A DNA stretch of 64,000 nt from Patella vulgata. Its lineage: Eukaryota > Mollusca > Gastropoda > Patellidae. The stretch is taken from NCBI RefSeq assembly GCF_932274485.2, contig NC_065881.2, forward strand, positions 53,578,702 to 53,642,701, read 5' to 3'. Made by a program: the position numbers and the translations under genes. The notes below the pieces were generated by a model. It was not told where the DNA came from. It did no database searches and worked only from the letters and a program-made list of their open reading frames with translations. Shown one piece after another: positions 1-10,900 of the stretch (position 1 is the stretch's first letter; every line of letters begins with the position of its first letter).

Positions 1-2567
1 TTTCAATATAATAAGTATGGCAATTTAAATTTTGTTTTGATCATGTCTGTTTAATAGACTGTATGTGTAATATAGTTTTGAACCAGGAACTGGACCTCAA
101 AAGCTACTCATCATGTTGTTCTTTGAAAAAATCCCAAGGGAGACTTGTTCCATGGCCAATTTCGCATATCCTGGTCCATAGTACGCTAGTATTTGTTATT
201 TTTTTTTTTTAAAAAAACATATATATTAAAATAACTAGATCTCATTTCTTTTGTCTCTCAAAAAAATTGTTGATTTTATTCGGGTTTATGTGTTGATTTC
301 TTTTGAAATATGAATTTAGTTGTATAGAGCATGCCCCATCAACCCAACACCTGGTTAAAATGATTAAGAAGTAAGTCTATCATTTATAATTTTTAGGCTG
401 GATGTCGTTATTTTATTTTCATAGCACAAAATGATCTGCATCATGATCTTGGGAGATATTTGAAACAAATGTTTTAATGAAACATGTCAGCTTAACAAAC
501 CAAAAGAAAAATATGAAAACAAACTAAATTATGAATGAACAGACCTACCTGATAATATAAAAATAAAAACTCGCAAACATGTGTAGTAAGTACAAGAAAT
601 ACCAAAACATATTTAGCGTACCTTTGTATACATCTAGCAGCTGAAATCATACATGAACATTATTTTGATTATTTCTTTTTAATATATTTGCTTAATTTTG
701 ATTGAGTTAATCAGTATTTAGATAACATATGTCAAATCTACATTTTATTATTTTTCTAGAATTAACAATCCCTTGTACATATCTTCTTGGATGTTTTTCA
801 AAAACATTAAAACAACAAAATAACTAGTATTTCTCTATTTGTGGACTTGTTTTACTGAATTGTTGACTACGCACTATATATGTATAAACCCCTCCTTCAA
901 ATGACCCATATTATAGTGGTCTTAACCATACCCGGATATTATGAATGAATTTAACCTTTGTCCTATGAACATGTGAAATATTTCAACACTGAAGGTGTGG
1001 ATTGTGTATGACAACTTGTTTTGTATCAACATTTGTCCCCATTTCATGTACCAGGCAATTTAGTTTTCCCTGAAAATAGTGAAAGATAAATTTCCCAGAG
1101 TAAAAGAAAGATATAATATAAGGAAGTAATGATTCATATAGCTGTTGAATATTTAAGCTTGAAATTGATTGGTTAAAGTGTGGTGCCTCCTATACAAAAA
1201 GGTGCCGTGACAAAAGACATGCAAACATTAACATGTAGTTGAATAGGTACACCTTTAACTGTATGATATCATCTTATCCAGATTATTGAACATTGTATAA
1301 ATTGTGAAACATTAAAACAAATTTCATCATAAAAATTGAAAGCAACAGCCTGTAGACGCTGTAATTAGTTCTATCTACTCAGTTTATATAGAATAGTGGA
1401 GTAATTATTGTAATGAGTAGTTTTATCATACTGATTGGCTGTTATATTATATGATTGGGAAAATGGTATGAATAATTTTGTACATATTTAAAGGCATAAA
1501 ACTTCTTCTTTAATAAAGTGTTCAAATTGGTGGATTCAGGACCTGGAGTAGAGAACATCTACACAAATTAGTCTGTATTTCAAAATATTAATGCCATGGG
1601 AAGTTGGTTTGTCTACTAATTTCAATTTGGTTTACGGTTGAACACAATTCAGTTTTATGTCAACATTGGCAATTTCTGTGGAACTAAAATTTAAAAAGTC
1701 AGGGACCTTGTGTATTCTGATGAAGTAAAAATATAGTTTTGAATTGAGTTAACCAGATACGAAATGTTAAATAAACTTTGTGCTGTTAAATTTTCACATC
1801 AGTCTTATTACTGGTATAGTTTGATGGTTGACTTCAATTTATCAACTGTTCAACACAAAATCAATGTAACTAATGAAGTAAAATGGGGTTTAATGTTTTT
1901 ATGTACTAACCAGACTAACGAAGATGATGGTAATTTCTTTATTTTGATTTCCTTTGATAACCTTTGATGTGCTGAATCACTGACAAGGGGAACTCAGACT
2001 GCAAAATTCCAAGGAACACTAGGATCTGTTCCTGAGCCACCATAGCTCCTATTCTTGTAAGGTGACAAATGACGAATCCATATAAGAAAGTTGATTTTGC
2101 ACATAAACCTAGAATCCAGCCCGCAGACACAGCCACTTTCCATGCATCAAAGATAGACAAACCACCCCCTGGGTGCTAAGTATCACATGCTATATGTGTA
2201 TATTAGCATGTACCCGGGGTTTTTTATTTTTCCGCTGTGACCATCTGGGTTGTGAATCACGAACACAAATATGTCATATCTCAGCATTGGCTTTATTTAG
2301 AATACAGAGAAATTTTATTTTAACAAAGATCGATTTTTACCTTACAAAAGCAATCAAGACAAAAAAAAAATCTTATCTAATCGAAACTGTCATTTTCTAC
2401 CAAATCATTGATGCCGAGTCATTATCAAATAAATGTATTTTACTAACAAGATCATCCGTATTTGAAAAAGTTCAGGTAGGTTAAACCTGTTGGTAAAAAG
2501 GTCTTTAAGATAAAGATATATCACGAAGGTTACTAGGATGTATGACATATTTGTAAATTTACCAACC
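1..2567. other. Non-coding, upstream of or intron 1 of hexokinase A
   Basis: AT-rich DNA with no exon that I can support. I looked for a short first coding exon of hexokinase A (an ATG followed by roughly 10-20 codons and a phase-0 GT donor) and found none that fits. Short open frames here have no recognisable content. Probably intron or 5' flank. Confidence 0.5.
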
Positions 2568-2884
2568 CACAGTGGTTAAGTGGGTAAGACGCTGGCTCGT
2601 TAGCCTGGAGATCTTGTGTTTGATCCCTGCATTGGCCTAGAAAGTTCAAGATTTTCTGTCGTTGTTTCCCCTTGTCAGTAGTGCAGGACGAAGGGCCTCA
2701 CAAGGACAACTCTCTAGTCGTTTGGATGGGATAAAAAATTCAAGGTCCCATGTATACATGGGCATGCACATAAAAGATCCCTTGGCAGTTGGAATTCGAA
2801 ATAAGAGTAGACCATAGTACTGCTGCCCGGGCAAAAGTTCCCGCATAGCACACTGTATGGCGTATGCCCGTGTTCATTAGCCCA
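2568..2884 (+). repeat. tRNA-headed SINE (family S), copy 1, 3' end lost
   Basis: The head has a pol III A-box-like stretch (GTGGTTAAGTGGGTAAG) and a weak B box (GTTTGATCCC), followed by the family body shared with the copies at 12172, 37215, 40437, 56656 and 62971 (for example CAGTTGGAATTCGA and ACACTGTATGGCGTATGCCC). The last part of the family, with its ATTTC tail, is missing: after the TTCATTAGCCC motif the sequence switches to a different repeat. It is a SINE rather than a tRNA gene because it has a long body and no tRNA fold past the B box. Confidence 0.8.
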
Positions 2885-3352
2885 TTGCATACTCCTCGCA
2901 GTGTTTTGTTTGATTAGAGCTTATCCCACTTAATACTACTGTAGTAATGGAAGCAAATTTCTCTTCCAAATTATGACTTGTCAATATTCAGATTAACAAT
3001 TAATAGCTAACTGCGTAACAATATCATTATGCTTTAAACAGAGCTCCAAATTGGACCAAATATGTTTACATAACGTTACGTCATGACTCATGATTTTATT
3101 ATGCCCAATTAACCAGTGCATAGCAGAATATTGCAGAAAAACTAATTGTGTGATAAACAAGGCTATCAACACAGATACAATGTAAACAATACTGTTTGGA
3201 GACGAACAATACTTTCACCGTTTTAATACCTTAAATCACTGTCCAAAGTTTTAGGGAAAACCCCAGATTAAATGAAGGGCTATGACATGTATCAGAAGCC
3301 AATCCAGCAATGGCCAGAGGGGGATTTTTCGGGCCATTGCTTCAGGAATATG
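2885..3352 (+). repeat. Unclassified dispersed repeat, two conserved blocks
   Basis: Two blocks (about 2889-2916, around CTCCTCGCAGTGTTTTG, and about 3312-3352, around CGGGCCATTGCTTCAG) recur in the same order at 21886-21963. There they are only about 12 bp apart instead of about 400 bp. The pair is therefore one dispersed element, with either a large deletion in the second copy or an insertion in this one. I cannot assign a family. Confidence 0.4.
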
Positions 3353-3478
3353 GTTAATTGAAGTACATGTATTTTCTAGTCTATAAATCTGGTTTTAGGT
3401 CTTCTTTATAATTGTACGATACACCTGTTGTAATAAATACATCCCATCAAGTACTTCTATATATACTTGAAATTACTG

Positions 3479-3514
<36 letters not shown>
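3479..3514. repeat. (TA)n microsatellite
   Basis: An uninterrupted run of TA dinucleotides. Confidence 0.9.
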
Positions 3515-3517
<3 letters not shown>

Positions 3518-3734
3518 TGATATTCTTTATGGTGTTAATCAAATCAAGGAATTGTTTTTATTAAAGCTTATATTTTACAGGACAATCCTCTTGAATCCTG
3601 TTTAGATTTATAAACTATTCCCAGAGAATTTAATTCTTATCCTGTCCTATAATTTATTCTGGGAACTTGTATGTTTCTTATATCCTGGTCCTGGGAATCT
3701 GTGTAAATAATCCTGTTTGTGATTCATTATTAAT

Positions 3735-4515
3735 ATATACTCTTCAAAAAAAGTAGGGGATATTGAAATGCAAATACCTATGCAGGTTGCGATATGATAA
3801 ATAGTCATGGACATTTGACATGCTTTGAGAATATGTTCACAGATGCGATATGATAAATAGTCATGGACATATGACATGCTTTGAGAGTATGTTCACAGAT
3901 GAAGAACTTATCTCCCCAACAGAACCACTGAGCTGCACATGCAACACGCAATAGCGCCATACACGTGGGAGGGGTTCATTGTCAAATTTGTCACTTCAAG
4001 GAAGGGTTGATGAAAACTGCCTCGTGCTGGTTTATCTATCCATGTTTGCTTTCCTATCGGTTCTTGCATAAGATTTACTGTTTAGCATATCTTTGCTTTA
4101 GTGTGTTACGTTTAATTTGATCGGGAGACGTGTTCGTCGACATCAACCTCCACCGACAACACAGCAAGAATTGGCCGTGGCATTGCAAGAGGAGTGGGTC
4201 AGATTGCCCCAAATCGTGATTGGACGGTTGATTAGGCGCATGCCACGACAAATTGCTGAATGCCTGAGGATTGGTGGAGCAATTACTATTTGTTAAGAAA
4301 AAAATTAAAAACGTCCATTTTCACTTTTGACAGTGTATCTCTTTGCGAGTGAAATGGGGGCCGTCAGATAAGCCGCTCATATGAACTGTTTATGTTCATG
4401 TATAGGCAATTGGCCTGTTATTAACCTACACTGGTTACCTCTAATAAAAACAGCAGTGCATTTCCACAGTTTTGTATTGTTTCGGAATATCCCCTACTTT
4501 TTTTGAAGAGTATAT
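3735..4515 (+). mobile_element. Tc1/mariner element, internally deleted, with 30-bp perfect inverted ends
   Basis: The ends 3735-3764 and 4486-4515 are perfect 30-bp inverted repeats (starting ATATACTCTTC, containing AAGTAGGGGATATT), with TA at the tips as expected for TA-targeting elements. Inside, 4128-4296 reads as the C-terminal end of a Tc1-like transposase. At about 781 bp the element is too short for a whole transposase, so it is a non-autonomous deletion derivative. A 56-bp segment is duplicated in tandem at 3788-3899 (it contains GATATGATAAATAGTCATGG). It lies upstream of hexokinase A exon 2. Confidence 0.8.
4128..4296 (+). pseudogene. Tc1-like transposase C-terminal remnant
   Basis: The frame reads GRRVRRHQPPPTTQQELAVA, then ALQEEWVRLPQ and a basic LIRRMPRQ stretch, ending at TAA 4294-4296. 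This pattern (RRVR, PPP, ALQEEW-x-(R/L)-(I/L)PQ, then LI-R-M) is the known C-terminal tail of Tc1-family transposases. The N-terminal DNA-binding domain and most of the DDE catalytic domain are absent, so it cannot be active. Confidence 0.7.
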
Positions 4516-4787
4516 GTTTACTTTCTTTGTTTTAAATAGTTTCATGTAATAGTTGTAGTTACCTATGTTTGTCTTCTAGTTATCTTTTATGATTGTGTAA
4601 GATATTGCAGATTGTTTATTGTTTCACAGTGTTTCAATATTATAATAATCCAAGTTTTTCTTCTGAACATGATTAACAGAAACAGGGACAGGGGTGAAAG
4701 ACGATCTGCATAGATAAGAATATATCAGTTTATGAGCTGAGCATTGTCGGACATAATAAAGAATGAAATAATTTTTTATAATTTCAG

Positions 4788-4950
4788 GTTGAAAATATCG
4801 TCAAGCCATTTATACTTGATGATGCAGTGTATAAAAGGGTCTGTGATGTTATGCTGGATAATTTCAATAGGGGTTTGGGGAAAGAGACAAATGCTGAAGC
4901 CCGGGTAAAGATGTTCCCAACCTATGTTCGTTCAGTACCAGATGGAACAG
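4788..4950 (+). CDS. HK: Hexokinase A exon 2
   Basis: 163 nt, acceptor TTTCAG before 4788 and donor GTAATC at 4951, exits in phase 1. Starts [12 protein letters not shown] and ends with the conserved [13 protein letters not shown]. Confidence 0.95.
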
Positions 4951-7900
4951 GTAATCATGCAGATTTATTAGAAATGCTGAACTATGTAGTGCCTACTCTC
5001 TGATAACATGATATTAACTTGATATTGCATAGTTTTAACAGATACTTTTAGCAGATATGTCATTGGCAATGAGCTTTTGTAGCTGCTAAAATATCCAATT
5101 TTGCAAAACATGTAAACTTTTAAAATGACCATGCAGCCTACCCTTCTTTACATACATGCCTGAGACTTCATTTCTTATTTATTGGTAACTGTTTTTCAGA
5201 GGAAGGTGATTTTTTGGCTTTAGATTTAGGTGGTACAAATTTTAGAGTTTTGCTAATTTCACTAAAAGGCCAAGAAGTCAATATGGAAAGTAAAATATTT
5301 CTCATACCACAGCATATAATGTTAGGAACTGGAATGCAGGTATGTTCATCTTGACATAAATAGACTAAAATTTGTGTCTACTCATGTTATTAGCAATCAA
5401 AAGTTATACTCTTTTCTTAAAAAGAATGCTTTTATTTACTAGAATCCTGGACCCTATATGAGATCTTTTATGTCCATGCTGGTATAAAGTTTATATTGAT
5501 TAAATGTCACCATCTCTGATTTATAAATATGTATATGTAATTTTTGATTGAATTGGTATTAAAGTATTTCAATTTGTTCCTTTGTAATTATGTTAAGACA
5601 TTTATGTCATTCAATAATATTTTCATACAATACAATACATACCTGTCTAAATATTTTGATTGTGATTATTTGTGTATGATTGATTTTTCTGTTTCAGCTA
5701 TTTGACCATATAGCAGATTGTATATATAAATTTATGAAAGAACAAAAACTAGAAAAAAAGACACTGCCTCTTGGTTTCACATTTTCTTTTCCCTGTAAAC
5801 AACTTGGTCTAGCCAAAGCCCATCTGACAACTTGGACAAAAGGTTTTAAATGTGAAGGGGTTGAGGGAAATGATATTGTTCAGTTATTACACGAGGCTAT
5901 AAAACGAAGGGGGGTAAGTGGCCATAAACCTTCTATATATATATTAATGTTGAATGTTGTGTTATTGAGATTTACTAGTTTAAAACGATGAGCAATAAGC
6001 CAATGATAGATTATATCATGTGTGGGTTTGTGAAGGGAGGATTGTATTTTTAGCTTATCATCAGTAATAGGTCTATCCTAAAATTGTCAAATGACTTCAT
6101 TCCTCCACAATTCTTTATCTCAGAACCAAAAGTTTTCCACTTTGAGGTTACAATCATCCATTACAAAATGTATTTAAATCCAGTAAATATTGCAGGCTAG
6201 CGATGGCATTAAGAGTTGATTTTGGTCTGGATAAGTTAATTAATGTCTAATTAATTGATAATTGTATATTAATAAGGAAATGTTTATTGTAGGATATGGA
6301 AGTGGAATGTTTAGCTGTGATAAATGATACTGTAGGAGCACTAATGTCTTGTGCTCATAGTGATAGACAGTGTGCTATAGGACTTATTTTAGGTAAGATA
6401 AACAAAAATATCAAATTAACTCAACCATTGTCTGCTTTATTCACCTATAAAACAAAACAACAACATTTAAACGTGTATTCTTTAAAGGACCTAAGTCCGT
6501 AACTCAAAATACTCCAAAATCTTCGACATCGAAAACACGAATTATTGGTCAATTTAAATCAACATTGATGATGTAAACTTACCGGGAAAAGATGAGCTTC
6601 TGATATCCGATATTTAAGATAAAATAATTTTTTTAACATTTGTACACGAATCGTGTACCATAATGCGCTTCATCCCCAGTTGTATTGAGAGACTCGAGGG
6701 ACGAGGCTAGACACATTGAACCAAATCAAATGGAGTTATGTAGACTAGAATAACTAGACGCTAGAAATTTGCACTCGATTGAGATTGCTGACTTATTTCG
6801 CCGAACATAACTGATTTGAAATTGGACTAAAAACGGAAACCATTAAATGTAAATCAGTTTATATACATTCATATTACAGTATTATATGCGTTGCGTGGCA
6901 TTTAGTAACTGGGCAGATAAATAAACTATAAACATACTTATGGAAAACAGCTACTGATTTATTTAGGCGATGTTTCGAAGAGTATTTTCTCAACGTTTTC
7001 AAGCTAATACAATATAACAAAATTTGAAGCACCATATATAGACAAAATTACAATAACAAGGTTGAAGCAATACATGGCAACATCAAGATCAAAGGCCTAT
7101 GACACAATGGGGTTATGATATACAAAAACAAGATATAAGGGACTAATTAACTTTCTAAAAGCCACTAAGTAGTGGTGATGTGTACATTGTAATTGTGACA
7201 ATTATTGTTAGCTATGTAACAAACTATGATATGATGGTACTATAATTAATGGTGCAAACCTGGAACAGGATTTTGAAATCTATTAAAGCTTCTGGTGAAA
7301 AGCCAAAGCTCTTGTTTGAGGGGAAGGATACCCCTAGCCAAATCTTGGAGACACTAATCAAGTTATTTAAATACAAAAGTACAACAAAACCCACACACTG
7401 CTGCTGGTATTCATATTAATTTACTTGTGTTCGGATTGGAAATGAAATGGTTAGTACAGAAAATAATTACAGAAATGTATTTCATCTGAAGTATATTGAT
7501 TTTTGTGTTCAGGTCAACTCACTGTGTAATGTATTCAGTTTTATTTGACCAAACACCAGCTGATACATGTAATATAAATAAACTAGACACCTACGTTATA
7601 ATAGTTTATATTTCACCATTTTCTTCTATTATTAAAATTATTATAAACAAACATGCAGACACAAACATTACTTTTATCTTTTGATAAATATTATTTATAT
7701 GAAAATCTGTGACATTGCATCATACATGTACTAAAAGTACATATATTAAAAGTTGATGCAATTTTGATGAACATAGGTCAAAATTATAATTATGATAGGA
7801 CATAATTATTTGGCACATTATAAGGATACCTGATAAGTTGGTTTGTTGGGAAAACAACACTTATTGATATTTTGTGATTTTCAGGTACAGGAACAAATGC

Positions 7901-10900
7901 TTGTTATATAGAAAAATTAGAAAATGTAGGATTATGGGATTCCGATTACAATGACCCTAAAGAGGTTAGTAGTACATACAAAATATTGTAGTAAGAGCCT
8001 ACATGAGAAAGACTGATTAAATTACGAAATGTCATTTTTCAACATGGTTAATAAACCTAAATCCAACTTGGAAAATAAACCTTATAAAGAGATAAGACTG
8101 CACATGTAAATGCTTTTAATCTTCAAGAAAAGAATTTACATTAAGTGTGTGCTTCCAAATAGAAACAGATTCATTATGTTGAATAAAACTCTTAAATAAA
8201 AAGCATATAAAGTCATATGATTGGTGGACGATGGTATATGAAACTTACACTGTCTACAATTAGCTCGGCTTGAGAGCAGACGTGAAGCTACTTCACCAAC
8301 ATTTTAATTCCGACATAAACCCAATTAGTCAAAAATGCTATGTATATTTCGAGAATTTTGAGAATTTCATTGTTCTGTTTCTTTTTTCATACTTCATGAA
8401 ATTGAACATGGTTGTATGAAAAATGTAAAATGGATGAGAAGAACCCATAACAAAATATACACTAAATTTTCAACATGGTGGTCAGTCATTCATGACAGAG
8501 ATGTATTCTCAAAGTAGATAGTTCTCTGGATTTAGAACGGACTGCTGGTACTATAGTGATAAAAATACTGTACATGTATATAAAGTGTTAGGACTAACTG
8601 TATATAAAGTATTAGGACTAACTGCATATAATATTGATGATGAATACAAATGATGTTATTTGGTCAATGTGTATGTCAGCTATCATTTTCATGTTCATAG
8701 CTAGATTATTGAAATGAAATCAATACATGTGGATGATTAGGTCATATAATTTTATCTGAAAGTATGATATTTCTATCTATCAGGAAAAGTAATATTATTG
8801 TTTGTTGGAATACAAAAATAAGTTTTGTTCTTCATTTATAGGGCATTTGGACTTTAAATAGCAATGTTGATATAATGGTTAATGTTCCTGGAGTAATGTA
8901 TTTAGAACATCCGTCATTTATTAGTTGTTTTAATTTTATTTGTGTTTATTTTTTAAGGTTATAATTAATACAGAATGGGGTGCAATGGGTGACGATGGAG
9001 GTTTAGATTTTGTTATCACTGAATATGACAAACATGTAGACAAGCATTCCATAAATGCTGGTAAACAAATGTAAGTAAATTTAATGAAATCAACAGTACA
9101 CAATAATGTTGGTTGGCATCCTTCAATAACATAAAATTTTCAAATTGACTTCATTGTGTAAACTTATAAAATTCAGCTGTCCATGGTTGATTTAAGATTG
9201 TCTACAAAATTTGAGATGAATCAGATAATCTTTCATCAAACAGTCTTTGATCTATATAAGTCATTACGTGTTAGTGTATATAGCATACGTTCCACGTTGG
9301 GTCGTATATGCCTGTCAAGACCGAGGGCTGTGGAAAATGGCCGTAACTAAATCAGACCCATCAATCATTTTGCGTGCTGGAAAATAAACGTCTACGATCA
9401 ACATCTACTATGTATCTATAAAATTGTATGGTCGGTACAGAATAATGCACACGTATAGAAGCCACATAATCTCATGATTTGTGTTATGGAGTTAGAGTCA
9501 TCAACAGATTATACTGAGTGTTGTGTTGTTAATTAATGATGAGTGTCTGGTAGTAGAACAATAAAAGTTAACTGATATGTGGGAATCTTATCAATGGCAT
9601 AAAGCCGTCCATTCTTGTCATAAGAATTTTTCTTGACAAAGCCGCTTTACCTTTATTCCGGTCATGCACGATGTAAACAAGAATATTATAATCTTCGAAA
9701 AAAGGGCAATCAGATATGAAGTACTGCTCTTTTAATCCAACCGTCATATTAAATAAAAACAGCATAGAAATTACGTAAATCCTCAACAACGTACGTGTTT
9801 GGAAAGAAATGTATTATATTTGTTTTTACAGCGGTATTACGGCCTTGTGGGAACTGTAGAAATAAAATCTAGAGATTAGTTAACTTGCTTACCGAAAAAT
9901 TAGGAAAATTACTGTGTATTCCAGTGCTATTGTGTAGCAATACTGATAATTCCGTGTTTTGCAAAAAAATTGTGTATATATGATTACTCTTAATATACAC
10001 GATATTCTAGGGGAGCTAATGTCGCTAGCTGTGAAGATAGTCATCGGTTAGTTATTTAGTTACTCATTATTAGGATTTATGTCACAATTCTGCAGTCTGT
10101 ATTCCCATCTATGATGGTCTGAAACCGACAAATACAAGAAATATGCCGTGGATAATTATTTCGAAGTTATTGTATTACAACTCAAAATTATCCAGGTCAG
10201 TATAGAGCACATGGTAATACATGTGAGCTACTGGAATGGCTGTTCTACGGCCCATTCAGCTATTTCGATTATTTCAGTAGCCAAAAGGGAATATTTCATT
10301 AATAAATATTTATCATAAGCCTTACTAATATTTCATTATAAATTTTTGTGTACACCATACTGACAAAGTGTTATAGACATGTGAATTCACAATACCCTAC
10401 CATAAATAAAAAACATGGAACATGAATTTATTTTGCAATGTTTTCGTGTGTTATCAAAAATGACCGGCAATGGAAATTCTGAAGTGGAAAACCTGGTATA
10501 TAGTTTAGAAATTCAAATGTGTTTTCAATTATGTGCTATTCATGGATTGTTAAACTATTGTATCACTATGAAGGGTTTAATGTCTTATGTTAATTTACTT
10601 TGTACAGAAGCGTGTATGGAACTATAGTCAATTTTGCGGTCTCATAATGACATTGCTATTTTGTAGTATCAGATGTTATGTCAATATTATTTCAACGTGA
10701 GATAAATGAATGTTACATTTGTATTTTTTATTAAATTTTGAGCATCAACAAAGGGTGTAAAACTGACTTTTTAAACAGGGCATATATTGTAAATATGTTA
10801 TTATCCCTTCACCTGCCGAGTATTGAAATATTGTCAGGTTTTGATTTCCATATTTTTGAAAGGGTACAATTGTAAAGTGACAATGATGCATATGTCTAGT

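Noticed and set aside
300-376. Candidate first exon of hexokinase A (ATGCCCCATCAACCC ... then GTAAGT)
   Set aside because: The frame meets TGA before the donor, and the phase would not be 0.
2568-2650. Possible tRNA gene (A and B boxes)
   Set aside because: The promoter boxes head a repeated element with a long body and target duplications at sister copies, so it is a SINE. The same applies at 12172, 37215 and 55588.
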